Of a stretch of 29,689 bases of DNA, positions 1 to 9,835 are shown in pieces. Each line of letters starts with the position of its first letter. Position 1 is the first letter of the stretch. This DNA comes from Amphimedon queenslandica (taxonomy: Eukaryota; Porifera; Demospongiae; Haplosclerida; Niphatidae). Under the pieces are notes generated by a model. The model saw only the letters and a list, made by a program, of their open reading frames with translations. It was not told where the DNA came from and made no database searches. Location of the stretch: the NCBI RefSeq assembly GCF_000090795.2, contig NW_003546491.1, positions 86,110 through 115,798 of the forward strand, written 5' to 3'. The position numbers and the translations under genes are program-made.

Positions 1-791
1 GGTTATCATAAATTTCGAGATGCCATGTCCCTCAAGATAACGATCACATCAAAGCACACACTTCACCTCATCAACCGTTACACTCATATTGAAGTGTACT
101 TTACTGGTCCTACCCAGCACTGTCCATTAGTACGTAAGCTACTCACAACAGCTATTGATAATAGCAGTGATGCCATGCACCTCAAGCATAATTACGTCAA
201 TGCATTTGCTTGCCCTTACAATGAGAGCTGCTACTGTATTGTAAATGAAGATGATTGTACAGTTTGTGGTAAACCTACTGATATTAGCAATGACTACAGT
301 ATCTGGTTTAATGATGCACAAGGTATGTGTACTGTATACTAATAATTATTATTTATAATTTATCACTTGTGTATAGGACCTGTTGAGAGTAACAATGGAA
401 CACAAAAACAAGTTAATGATCAGTCACCAGCTGAAAGTAAAGAAATATTGTTGTTATTATTATTTTATTTTTCACAGACCCCCTGTTAGACAAGATACCA
501 GAAACAGATGATCTCATGAAGTTGTTCATTGATTCTGCTGTCCATTATATGATCATTGGTATTGGATTGTCTGTCAATGTGACTGACCTCACTCCTCTTC
601 CTCATCTAACCATACTCAATCTCATTCAAGTGTTCCAGAGGTGGAGTGACTCCAATAATGACGTCACTTGGGCTAAGATTCTAAAAGTCTGTCAAAATTT
701 CCCTAATCAGCTTGGAAAAGTAGAAGCTGACATCAACAAGTTCCTCTTGTCACCTGAAGCTCGTGACAAATATTTAAAATGTGACAAATAA
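1..791 (+). CDS. Death-domain protein, C-terminal part (5' truncated; exons 1-322, 377-436, 478-791)
   Basis: The reading frame is open from the left edge, so the gene starts upstream. Exon ends 322|377 and 436|478 have GT/AG borders, and the phases (1 and 1) rejoin the frame. Introns are only 54 and 41 bp. The first exon holds a compact block with IEVYFTG and several Cys (CPYNESCYC, CTVCG). From memory this block recurs in large sponge proteins near the C-terminal half of Roco (Roc-COR) type proteins; that link is uncertain. A short polar linker follows. The last exon encodes about 95 residues with the Death-fold pattern: a WSDS motif, then TWAKILKVC and a terminal helix. Death domains form homotypic signalling complexes in innate immunity and apoptosis. 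The stop is TAA at 789-791. The Death-domain call is fairly secure; the full architecture cannot be known from this window. Confidence 0.7.
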
Positions 792-1191
792 TAAGAATGA
801 TTCATTTTTATGCATCTTGCCTTATGACATTGATTAGTACTAATATTGATTATTATTATTATTGATATTATTTTTGGTTGTCTGCTTTCTTGTTTAATTA
901 TTAAAAAGTATTTTCTCTATTTTCAACTGTCAAGTCAACATACCCTGATACAGTACACAACTGAGTGATTGCAAATTATAATCACACCTTAGAATTGTAC
1001 AAATTAAAACTTCCTAAAACAGGGTATGTATGGGGTGAAAATGGCTATGAGAAATGTTGGTGAATGAAGTGGTTCCGTTATTTTCTATAAAAGTCAATTG
1101 TTAAAATAATATTATATTTTGTCAAATAAAATCACTCAAGGTCAGAAAAATTGTTAAAAATACAACAACAATAATAATAATAATAAGTGGT
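792..1191. other. Convergent intergenic region
   Basis: This 400-bp AT-rich stretch lies between the 3' ends of the Death-domain gene (+) and the macrodomain gene (-). It contains short TTA/TAA runs, for example around 850-865 and 1170-1186. I see no plausible coding exon, RNA gene or clear canonical AATAAA for the plus-strand gene. Confidence 0.6.
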
Positions 1192-1626
1192 TCAATCAGA
1201 TTCAGAGTCTTCAGTCCGGTTATTCTTAGGTACAAACATTTCCCCTGGAGAAGGTTTACTGCCCAAAGCTTTATCCTTCCCAACCTAATGATGGACAAAA
1301 GAACATGTATCAGGAAATGTAATAAAAATAGGGGATTCTCTCATAGTCATTTTTGATAACTGAAATTCGGTCAAATAGTGTACATAGTACAGGGGCTTTG
1401 CCCAATTTTAGAGCAAATTAAAAAGTTTATATAAAAACCGAATTTGACAGAAATTAGCTCAAAATTTCTACACAACATGAGTACTGTAATAATCAATTAA
1501 CATACAGTTATCAAGTGTCTGTGTCTAATAACTGGCTCCATTAGTGACTGAGGACTAATGAATTCAACTAATGACTGACTCACAACAGTCTCATATGCAG
1601 CTACCATCTTAGGAGGAAAAGAATTT

Positions 1627-1679
<53 letters not shown>

Positions 1680-2810
1680 AATAATTATTATTATTACTTG
1701 TTCAGCACACCTCACAAAAGGCATTCTCCCTACTGCTGTACCCAGTCCTGGGCACATTACAGACCGTATTGGCTCCGCCCCTTTCTGTGAACAGCTTTTA
1801 TTATGAGACATAACTAGAACAATGACAATACGTCATTAAAAGTATATATACACATGCATATCAGTAATCTAAGTAATTCTTGTATATTCTAGTAATCTAT
1901 TGTGGTTATTGCAAACGACTTTAATGCAAAATAATCAAATATTGCAGTTTTGTCAGTCATTGATCGGCAATTTCAATCACTAAAGTTTTGTGATGCACTC
2001 GTAAATCAACAAAATAATTCCCCAATTACAAAGCACACTATCAAACACTGTCCTCACTCTTAACCTGCCAATAGGACTGCCCTGAATGCCAGGTAAGAGT
2101 TCATAGTGTCAGACACATCAGTGGGTACCCTCATGGTGGGGGCTGAGATCAGGTAGTGGATAGGCTTCCCTTCACAAATACTGGAATCAATTTTAAGAGA
2201 CTCAAGATCAGTGTCTGGAGAATAGGCTGGAATGATAATAGCATTTCCCTATATTAATAAAATTATTATTATAATTACCGTTATTATTATTATTATTATT
2301 ACCACTAGCAGTTCTCCGTTGTGCTCCGACTTAATAACTTCCTTCAATCTCTCACTCCTAGTTAATTAATGGTCATTAATGGTTATTGATAGTTATTAAT
2401 AGTTCATTACATTTGCCATCCAAAGAACACTGTATAGACCATGTCAATACCACCGTCCATGAAACCAAAACTATTAGCAGGAGAAACCTAATAATAAGAA
2501 TAATAATAAATTAATTAAGACTCCATTAATTTACTATGGCGTCAACTGATGGAGCTCCTTCAAAGATATCCCCTTCACTAATCTAACAATCAATCAATTA
2601 ATATTCACATTATGTAATGGAATTAGTACCTCAATGAGGTTTTTGTATTTCTCTTCAGTTCCAAACTTGCTGTCCCTCCAAGCTTGGACCATTCTCCGCT
2701 GATAGTCTCTCAGTATTATCTTAAAACCAACTGACACTAACTCAATATCAACTTGAAACACACACAAAACACTTACCATCACTTGAAGCTTCAGCCTTAC
2801 TATCCGCCAT
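1192..2810 (-). CDS. Macrodomain (Appr-1''-p processing family) protein, 9 exons, 269 aa
   Basis: Macrodomains bind or hydrolyse ADP-ribose and its derivatives. Exons on the minus strand are 2777-2810, 2630-2730, 2535-2582, 2411-2487, 2303-2357, 2065-2248, 1698-1813, 1506-1607 and 1192-1284. All have GT-AG borders and the total is 810 nt. The product starts MADSKAEASSD. The fold's landmarks appear in order: ISEGDIF and VDAIVSPANSFGFMDGGID (the ADP-ribose-binding loop, split by an intron between Ile and Val), ISAPTMRVP, and CPGLGTAVGRMP followed by an AAYETV helix. The acidic tail (TEDSESD) is probably disordered. The start ATG overlaps an ATGGCGG motif often seen at animal transcription starts. 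The sequence resembles the stand-alone bacterial-type macrodomain group more than MACROD1/2, PARP or histone macroH2A domains. Intron 7 carries an ATC microsatellite, and intron 8 carries a diverged dispersed repeat. The substrate cannot be told from sequence. Confidence 0.88.
1290..1490 (+). repeat. Diverged copy of the dispersed intronic repeat
   Basis: This copy lies in intron 8 of the macrodomain gene. It shares ATGTATCAGGAAATGTAATA at its left end and AGCTCAAAATTTCTACACAA at its right end with the tandem array at 12096-13937. It also shares a segment around AGTACAGGGGCTTTG with the copy at 9021-9190. It is heavily diverged and rearranged relative to the array unit. Confidence 0.55.
1627..1679. 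repeat. (ATC)n microsatellite
   Basis: About 17 ATC units sit inside intron 7 of the macrodomain gene (1608-1697, spliced out). Read through on the minus strand it would give a long methionine run. The GT donor at 1697-1696 and the TTTTCCTCCTAAG acceptor ending at 1608 place it outside the mature mRNA. Confidence 0.9.
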
Positions 2811-2817
2811 ATTGAAC

Positions 2818-2848
2818 GGGTGGGGCTAATTTACAATTAGCCACACCC
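2818..2848. promoter_or_regulatory. Near-perfect inverted repeat upstream of the macrodomain gene
   Basis: Two 14-base arms (GGGTGGGGCTAATT and AATTAGCCACACCC) match at 13 of 14 positions around a 3-base TAC centre. The element lies 8 bp upstream of the macrodomain start codon and about 130 bp downstream of the centrin stop. It may be a paired binding site for a CACCC-binding (KLF/Sp-like) factor, a cruciform-prone site or a transposon footprint. Function is inferred only from position. Confidence 0.45.
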
Positions 2849-2888
2849 ATCTTAAATAATTAATAAAACACAACTATTATAATTATGT

Positions 2889-2894
2889 TTTATT
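2889..2894 (-). promoter_or_regulatory. Polyadenylation signal for centrin
   Basis: AATAAA on the minus strand, about 86 bases past the centrin stop codon and about 79 bases before the macrodomain start. No other canonical hexamer was noticed in the short gap between the two genes. Confidence 0.5.
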
Positions 2895-2979
2895 AATAAT
2901 AAGTGATATTATTAGTATCATTATTGTGTTTCGGTGAGATATATTAAAATGTCAGTGTTGCTAGTTATTAACAGTATCT

Positions 2980-4202
<1,223 letters not shown>

Positions 4203-4406
4203 TTTGAAATCTCCTCCTCAATCAATTAGTCACCTCATTAATTATTCATAAGTTTACTCTCCACCCACTTTTCTACAGCGCATGCGCGACCCCGCCCACC
4301 CATCACATGATCCTTCTCTATTACATCAATTTCTGCCCTGTCGACTCTCGAGCCATCTTCCTATTCTTGCCTTGTTGATTCCAGTCCTTATTACTAGTAT
4401 CAAGCA
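4203..4406. promoter_or_regulatory. Divergent promoter of centrin (-) and V-ATPase subunit c (+)
   Basis: The 204 bp between the two start codons are more GC-rich than their surroundings. They hold a perfect palindrome GCGCATGCGC at 4278-4287 (NRF-1-like core), a GC-box-like CCCCGCCCACC just right of it, and TCACATGA at 4303-4310. The last matches the M-box form of the E-box bound by MITF/TFE factors. In mammals TFEB drives V-ATPase and lysosomal genes through related sites, so this is a plausible lysosomal-regulation element. No convincing TATA box was seen. The motifs are visible; their use is inferred. Confidence 0.6.
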
Positions 4407-5198
4407 ATGTCTTCAGACGATTCCCCGGTCTATTCTTCCTTTTTCGCAGCTATGGGTGCTTCTGCCGCCATCATCTTTAGCTGTAAGACCCAGTAACCTC
4501 ACCACTAACCATCTCCCTCCCTCTCTCTCACAGCATTAGGAGCTGCTTACGGTACAGCTAAGAGTGGTACTGGTATTGCTGCCATGAGTGTCATGAGACC
4601 TGATCTGATCATGAAGTCAGTTATCCCGGTCGTTATGGCTGGTATCATTGCTATCTATGGACTGGTAGTGTCTGTACTGATTGGGAATGGACGTGAGTTT
4701 ATTATAATTTGTTTGTTTGTATTGGAGCTCCTGTTGCCGATAATTGCTTGTTTATTTTGTTGTCTTTAATATTAAACAAGTCAGTATTCAGTAATACATG
4801 TACATGTACTTTGCTTAGAAACGACTCATTTCAGTTAGTTATAGAATTGTCTTGTTTTTATGCTTTTGGTCTCTTGTGAGTAATTATACGAGAGACTTTT
4901 GTGTGTAGACGTCCTTTATATTTTAATTATGTTGAGTGGGCGTTGAGGTTGATTCTTATCAGTTTGTATGTTCCATTGAGTGAGACATGTTGTATGGTAT
5001 TTATGAATAAAAGGAACTATTGTCTAACTGGTTTCTGTACTGTTGTCACCTCTCTCTCTCTCCCTCTCTCTCCCTCTCTCCTGCAGTGAAGAAGGACATT
5101 ACTCTATTTGAGTGAGTTCATTTTTATCAATGTTCCTCCTATTAAATAAACTTTCAGTTACATTCATTCAATTACAATGGCTTCACTACTACATTAAT

Positions 5199-5254
<56 letters not shown>

Positions 5255-5468
5255 CAGGTCATTCAACCAGTTAGGTGCTGGTCTTTCCGTTGGTTTCAGT
5301 GGTCTAGCCGCAGGGTTTGCAATAGGTATAGTGGGGGATGCTGGAGTACGTGGAACAGCCCAACAGCCCCGCCTCTTTGTTGGTATGATCCTCATCCTCA
5401 TTTTTGCTGAAGTTTTGGGTCTCTACGGACTCATTGTCGCCCTCGTCCTTTCTACCAAAAAACCATAG
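4407..5468 (+). CDS. ATP6V0C: V-type H+-ATPase 16 kDa proteolipid subunit c, 4 exons, 156 aa
   Basis: This is the c subunit of the membrane V0 rotor that carries protons into lysosomes, endosomes and other acidic compartments. Exons 4407-4482, 4534-4692, 5087-5111 and 5258-5468 have GT-AG borders and sum to 471 nt. The protein starts [20 protein letters not shown] and has four hydrophobic helices. Family landmarks are [20 protein letters not shown] in helix 1-loop, the short LKKDITLFE loop encoded by a 25-nt microexon, and [19 protein letters not shown] in helix 3. In helix 4 the proton-carrying glutamate sits in [12 protein letters not shown]. The length equals that of animal orthologues. 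Introns 2 and 3 have pyrimidine-rich ends; intron 3 includes a long CT repeat that doubles as the polypyrimidine tract. Subunit c'' is excluded by length and the lack of a fifth helix. Confidence 0.97.
5202..5252. repeat. (CT)n microsatellite acting as polypyrimidine tract
   Basis: About 25 CT units run directly into the CCACAG acceptor of the last V-ATPase c exon (exon starts at 5258). Length change here could affect splicing efficiency, but that is inference. Confidence 0.9.
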
Positions 5469-5510
5469 TTACTGGGTGTGCCTTCTTTTGTTTAGTAAAA
5501 AACTTCTTTG

Positions 5511-5544
<34 letters not shown>

Positions 5545-5796
5545 GTTATTACATACATTTATTTGTGTGATGAGCTGTCATAGTAGCTAAACTTCTCACA
5601 ACTGCTGTATATCGATATAATTATACTGTTATTATTGTAGTGTCATCATTTTTGATAATAATAATTATTAATTCTCTGTCTCTTTTTGTAGCATGTCCCT
5701 TGTTTTGTCTTTTTTCTAAATAAAATTATTTAAAATATTTTTAAAAATTGACAATACGTGAGTAATCATTAATGATAACGTTTATAATGACAACAG
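5469..5796. other. Convergent 3' region of V-ATPase c and the TrmH-like gene
   Basis: This 328-bp AT-rich spacer includes a (TTA)n run at about 5515-5544 and a candidate AATAAA polyadenylation signal for the V-ATPase gene at 5719-5724. No exon or RNA gene was recognised. Confidence 0.6.
5719..5724 (+). promoter_or_regulatory. Polyadenylation signal, V-ATPase c
   Basis: Canonical AATAAA about 250 bases after the stop codon, in the convergent spacer. Confidence 0.45.
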
Positions 5797-6581
5797 TTAA
5801 TATTCATTATCATAATTAATGGATTCTTTAATTTCTTTCACTGTATTCGTTCCAAGTTCTCTTTCATAAAAGAACAATAGAGTATCAATAAAAGCATCAT
5901 CATTATCAGTTGAGCTGTCTTGCACTCCTAACTAGAAATTATAATAAGATCATAATTAAACCACCATACAATCCTTAAAAGTTCTTAAATACTTACTTGA
6001 TTCTTCATTCCCAGTCTCTTGGCCTCCATCACATGCAAATGATACAGACACATTCCGATGCTAACTGATACATTGTAACTGGTTGTAAATCCAACCATTG
6101 GGAGTCTAAAGGTCAGGTCTGATCTCTTTAATAAATCATCTGATATTCCCTCAGTCTCGTTACCAAATGCGAATACTACTGGTTTATCTGGCAGTGCTAG
6201 CTCGTGTAGAAAAGGTGTGTGTACTTCAGGTCTGCAGTAACTGGACACTATCATTGTTCCAGTAGTTTTCAAATGATCAATACAATTGTTAATGTCTCTC
6301 CATTTATGTATACTGATCCACTTTCTTGCCCCACTGTCAGTTCTGGTCTCCTTAGGATTATGTGCTTTTGTAATGGGCCCATAGGAGACCCTGTGTAGTG
6401 TTTGGACCCCCATCCCATCCATTGTTCTTATTATTGCATTCTCGTTCCCGCTGTCAAGGATATTGTCCAGTAGAATACTCACCCCGTGCCTTCTCCTCCT
6501 CGCTACTTCCTCCAGTCTACCTGCTCTGGACGCATTTAATAATTTAGACAAAGATAATAATAACTGTCTCTTTCCCTCCAT
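5797..6581 (-). CDS. TrmH/SpoU-family RNA 2'-O-methyltransferase, 2 exons, 239 aa
   Basis: Exons are 5997-6581 and 5797-5931, joined in phase 0 across GTAAGT...CTAG. The single domain has the SPOUT signature in order. Motif 1 is LLDNILDSGNENAIIRTMDG with the Asn and catalytic-type Arg. Motif 2 is FAFGNETEGIS with the conserved Glu. Motif 3 is LPMVGFTTSYNVSVSIGMCLYHLH, whose S-x-NVSV pattern lines the trefoil-knot SAM site. The knot motifs and the length near 230 aa match bacterial TrmH (tRNA Gm18 methyltransferase) more than the C-terminal domain of large TARBP1/Trm3 proteins. The likely product is therefore a stand-alone tRNA 2'-O-methyltransferase; the exact target base is not deducible. 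A short acidic tail (STDNDDAF) follows the domain. No mitochondrial presequence is obvious. The gene shares a 242-bp promoter with the NSUN7-like gene. Confidence 0.9.
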
Positions 6582-6823
6582 TCCAATGCAACCAAAAATC
6601 TAAAATTAAATCATTTCCCCTCTAGGGACCGGGAATGATCGAATATTCCCCAGTGGATTGAAAAAAAAATCTCGTGGGCTGTTAGCCACGCCTACAAATC
6701 GTGTTGCTATGGGTACCGGATTAAAATAAACTTCTGTGCTCGGCGGCGCATGTCACACATCACTGAATTATAAGATACTGCAACTGAAGGGAAGCTGTTA
6801 GTCGAGCGATAGAAGAGTGTTGA
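6582..6823. promoter_or_regulatory. Divergent promoter of the TrmH-like (-) and NSUN7-like (+) genes
   Basis: The 242 bp between the start codons contain a near-palindrome GGGAATGATCGAATATTCCC at about 6631-6650, a short hairpin CGTGG-GCTGTTAG-CCACG at about 6673-6690, and a GC-rich patch CGGCGGCGCATG at about 6741-6752 resembling half an NRF-1 site. No TATA box is evident. With so little space, both genes probably use one nucleosome-free region. Confidence 0.55.
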
Positions 6824-9548
6824 ATGGCTACAAGCTCACGATACGACGAATTACGGCCTGCTCTCCACATTAACGTCGATGTACCGACACCAAGCAAGAA
6901 GCATTACTTGGATTTGAGCTCTCTCTCTGTCAATTTTCCCAGCAAAGGAGGCTGCCCTCAAAGATTTAGACGTTATGATGATATACACAAGATGTTGTCT
7001 GCACTAAAGAGAGGAGTCAATCCATCATTAATATTTAATGACCAACTGAAGAAAGTCATTGTACTGCAGGAATCATTAGAGATACTATTTTGTAAGTAAA
7101 CTGAGGGCAGTGTACATTCATAATGGGTTGTATGAGCATGATGGTAGCTTGGGTTAGCTGTGAAACTATAAAGCCCTGTTTACACTCCATACTAGTACAT
7201 CCGGCAAATGCCAATCAGAAACCAGCGTAGTTGTGTCAGTCCAGCTAGACGTAACTGTGGTTGAACGGGTTTACAATGCTACATTGCATACATAATACAG
7301 CCGCTTAAGTACTTAAACCAGTTTGATTATCTCAAACCACTGCCTGAGGTGGTTTGGATAAGTCTGTTTGAAACCTCATTGAAATTGTCCACATGTAAAC
7401 TGGTTTATTTCTAAACTCAGAGTGTAAACGGGGCTGAAGTTATAAATTAGTATTTCACACTCACCTCTAGATGAGCCAATTATGAACGACATCTTAATTG
7501 AGAGCAGCTTCTTCTCAAGATATTTACAAGTAAGTTAAGTTGCTAATGATTTCTTCCAATTTTTATAACGTATTCCAGCTTCGTGATCAAGGTCTGTTGG
7601 TTACTGTGATGCTCTATGACTTTCAAAAGCACAAGTTTTGTCAGCGACCACCTAACCCAAGTGACACCCTTCCTGAGAACATGAGGTTTGTTGCTGAAGC
7701 TCTTTGGGGTCATAGAGTGAAGCTCGGTGCAACACTAGCTAGAATGAGAATTGCTGAAGGAGCTCAGTCTCTTGCTCAGTTGCTCCCTCCAGTGAAACAG
7801 GCCCACCACATGTCAGTCTCAGGAGTGCCAGTGTATGCGAGGATGTGCTGCCTCCCAACTAGTGAGGAGTGGACTTTAGCTATGTCTGAGCTCCACAGTG
7901 CAGGGATCAGTTTTGTACAGGAGAAATCCCAATTAAAATCAACTCCTAACTCAGCTACTTTCATCACCAAAGATCTTCTTGCATTCTCTCCCGACTGTCG
8001 CTCCATATTGTACAATGGCACATTGAGAGATGGACCAATATCAGTAGTGCGTCCACAGGTCAGTATGAAAGGATTCTTGCAGAGAAATCCTCCAGACTCT
8101 ATCAAGATTAACTGCTATGAGTGTTAATGTGTTATAATATTATATTAGATCTTCTATACTAAAAATAGATTTCAGTATCATGGAATTATGCCCTCTTGAT
8201 ACAGTGTCAATATGTATTAGAGATCTTAAATTGAGTTGTTGTGTTCATTATATAGGACTTTACAAGCTACATGTCAATTGAGAAACTTGGTTCCAAGATG
8301 AACACGCTCAGCGAGTATGAGAGTGATGTCATTGTAACCAACTGCGACAATGGTAAATCAACGATGTGTTCATGTACCTAGAATTGTTATTGATCCTGTT
8401 ATGATAGGTACTATACCAGCTCATGTCTCATCACTAATGAAAGGGAAAGGTAAAGTTATTGTGTTAGGAGCCACTCCAGCTAACATAAGGACTATTGAGA
8501 GCAACTTAGCAGCAATATCAGTGAAGAGTATGTCATTAATTGCTATTACTAACTTGTGCTCTGTGTATAGATGTACAGCTGATACCAGTTCCTTTTCCTA
8601 ATGTTGATCCAACTGACTCAATGTTCTCCAATGCTGGTCTGATCATATGCAATGTCCCATCCTCTCTCTCATCAATACTCAATCCAATTGACTACATCAT
8701 GCAGGAAGGAGGTATACTTGTTCATGTACATCATCTCTTAAATTCATTTTCATTGCAGACGAATACACAGCCCAGCTACTCAAAGCAGAACACATAGATA
8801 TGGTAGCATTGATTCAAGAGCAGAAGACATGTTTGAGTCATGCACTCAAGTTCCCTCAGGCTAAGTATGTAGCATATTTCACGAGATCAAGCATGGCAGT
8901 AGAGAACAGTGATCTAGTTCAAGGAGCGTTGAGCAGTCACACTGCAGAGGCTGAGGGTCATCCTGAGATACATCAATATGAGATTGACTCAACATCAGGT
9001 AACAATCATAATGAATTTTAATTGGAACCAGTTCAAACTTTCTACATAACATAAGTACATGTATATGCATTAGAAAATGTCATAGAGAATTCTCAATCAC
9101 CTTCTCGTTTCTGGCAAAATTAGACCATGTACACATGTATTATATACGTAGTACAGGGACTTTGGTTTGATTTTAAAGGAGCATGAATCAGATGTAGATG
9201 TACATATTATCATCACTTTTAGGTGCAGATGATAAAGGATATCTCTGCTTATTAAAGCAACTGGTAAGCACATGAATAATACATTAACTGATGATTGCAC
9301 TCTCTGTCTCTCTATAGCCAAGAGTCCAGCCAGCAGCCAGTGATGTTATAGCCGAGGCTATACTGAGGGGAGTACTGAGTGCTGATGGGATCAACGAATA
9401 CAGCATAGCCCAACAGGAAAAGAAAAAGAAGAAACCAAAGAAGAGAATCTTCTCACAGCATGAGGGGATACCAATGACGTTTGCAGCTCAACAGAAAGTG
9501 GTTCAGAAGAAATACGAGAGCTTCGAAAAGCCAAAACCATTCATTTAA
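6824..9548 (+). CDS. NSUN7: NSUN7-like NOL1/NOP2/Sun protein with substituted catalytic cysteines, 9 exons, 558 aa
   Basis: Exons are 6824-7091, 7471-7529, 7579-8058, 8256-8352, 8408-8527, 8571-8711, 8759-8998, 9223-9263 and 9318-9548. All have GT-AG borders, phases agree and the sum is 1,677 nt. The N-terminal half (about residues 60-270: SLEILF, NDILIESSFF, VMLYDFQKHKF, LGATLARMRI, PVYARMCCLP) follows the NSUN7 pattern rather than NSUN1-6. The Rossmann-like part follows: VTNCDNGTIPAHVSSLMKGK then GKVIVLGATPANIRTIESNL. The motif normally reading D-x-P-C-S is N-V-P-S-S (Ser372), and the T-C-S motif is T-R-S (Arg431), so both catalytic or release cysteines are absent. A lysine-rich tail (QQEKKKKKPKKR) ends the protein. 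m5C activity is unlikely; an RNA-binding or scaffold role is inferred. Intron 1 holds a terminal-inverted-repeat element. Confidence 0.88.
7172..7435. mobile_element. MITE-like element with terminal inverted repeats
   Basis: The ends AGCCCTGTTTACACTC (7172-7187) and GAGTGTAAACGGGGCT (7420-7435) are inverted repeats matching at 15 of 16 bases. The interior has further inverted symmetry: AAACCAGTTT near 7317 against AAACTGGTTT near 7396, and CAAACCAC/GTGGTTTG flanking TGCCTGAG. There is no coding capacity, so any transposase would act in trans. The end sequence is hAT-like in style, but no clear target-site duplication was found. It lies wholly within NSUN7 intron 1 (7092-7470). Confidence 0.7.
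9021..9190 (+). repeat. Dispersed intronic repeat copy in NSUN7 intron 7
   Basis: It carries CAAACTTTCTACATAACATA followed by AGTACATGTATATGCATTAG and GAAAATGTCATAGAG, matching the core of the tandem unit. It then has AGTACAGGGACTTTG as in the 1290-1490 copy. It lies between exons ending at 8998 and starting at 9223 and is in sense orientation to the gene. Confidence 0.65.
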
Positions 9549-9788
9549 TGTAATGACAATAATTATTAATGTAATGTCTACTAATGTATTCTCTATTGCC
9601 ACCAATCTATCACTTAATAATGGTTAATAAAAATAATTAATTTTTTGAAAACTTGCAGAACAAAAACACAAGATAAGATACTAATAACAATAGCAACAAA
9701 GTAATAATAATACACATTATGCAATAATAAAATTTAACTATTATTCGGAAGAATTAACAATACTAGTTACTAAAACCAGTTATTAACA
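9549..9788. other. Convergent 3' region of NSUN7-like and ubinuclein genes
   Basis: A 240-bp AT-rich spacer with a candidate NSUN7 AATAAA at 9626-9631. Its right end holds part of the ACTAGTTATTAA-type minisatellite that continues into the ubinuclein stop region. No exon was recognised. Confidence 0.55.
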
Positions 9789-9835
9789 CTAGTTATTGCT
9801 ACTGGTTTTATTAATAAAGTTACTAGTTATTAAAC
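9761..9835. repeat. ACTAGTTATTAA/ACTGGTTATTAA minisatellite spanning the ubinuclein stop codon
   Basis: Degenerate units of about 12 bp (TACTAGTTAC, CCAGTTATTAACACTAGTTA, TTACTAGTTATTAAACTC) run across the ubinuclein stop at 9789-9791. The last about 14 residues of ubinuclein are encoded by it. Similar units occur in ubinuclein introns at about 11527-11563 and 14445-14467. Confidence 0.6.

Noticed and set aside
1497-1811. Minus-strand ORF with a long methionine run
   Set aside because: The run is the (ATC)n tract inside macrodomain intron 7. The two ends of the ORF are genuine exons 7 and 8, joined by splicing that removes the repeat.
4282-4539. Plus-strand ORF overlapping the V-ATPase promoter and exon 1
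   Set aside because: It is in a different frame from the V-ATPase exon, with no recognisable domain; the real start is at 4407.
5189-5401. Minus-strand ORF with Arg-Glu repeats
   Set aside because: It is antisense to the last V-ATPase c exon plus the CT microsatellite; no independent gene signal.
8350-8407. Continuation of the NSUN7 frame MVNQRCVHVPRIVIDPVMI as coding
   Set aside because: The 55-bp segment 8353-8407 has GT-AG borders and joining 8352 to 8408 restores phase; keeping it would hit a stop in the upstream frame.
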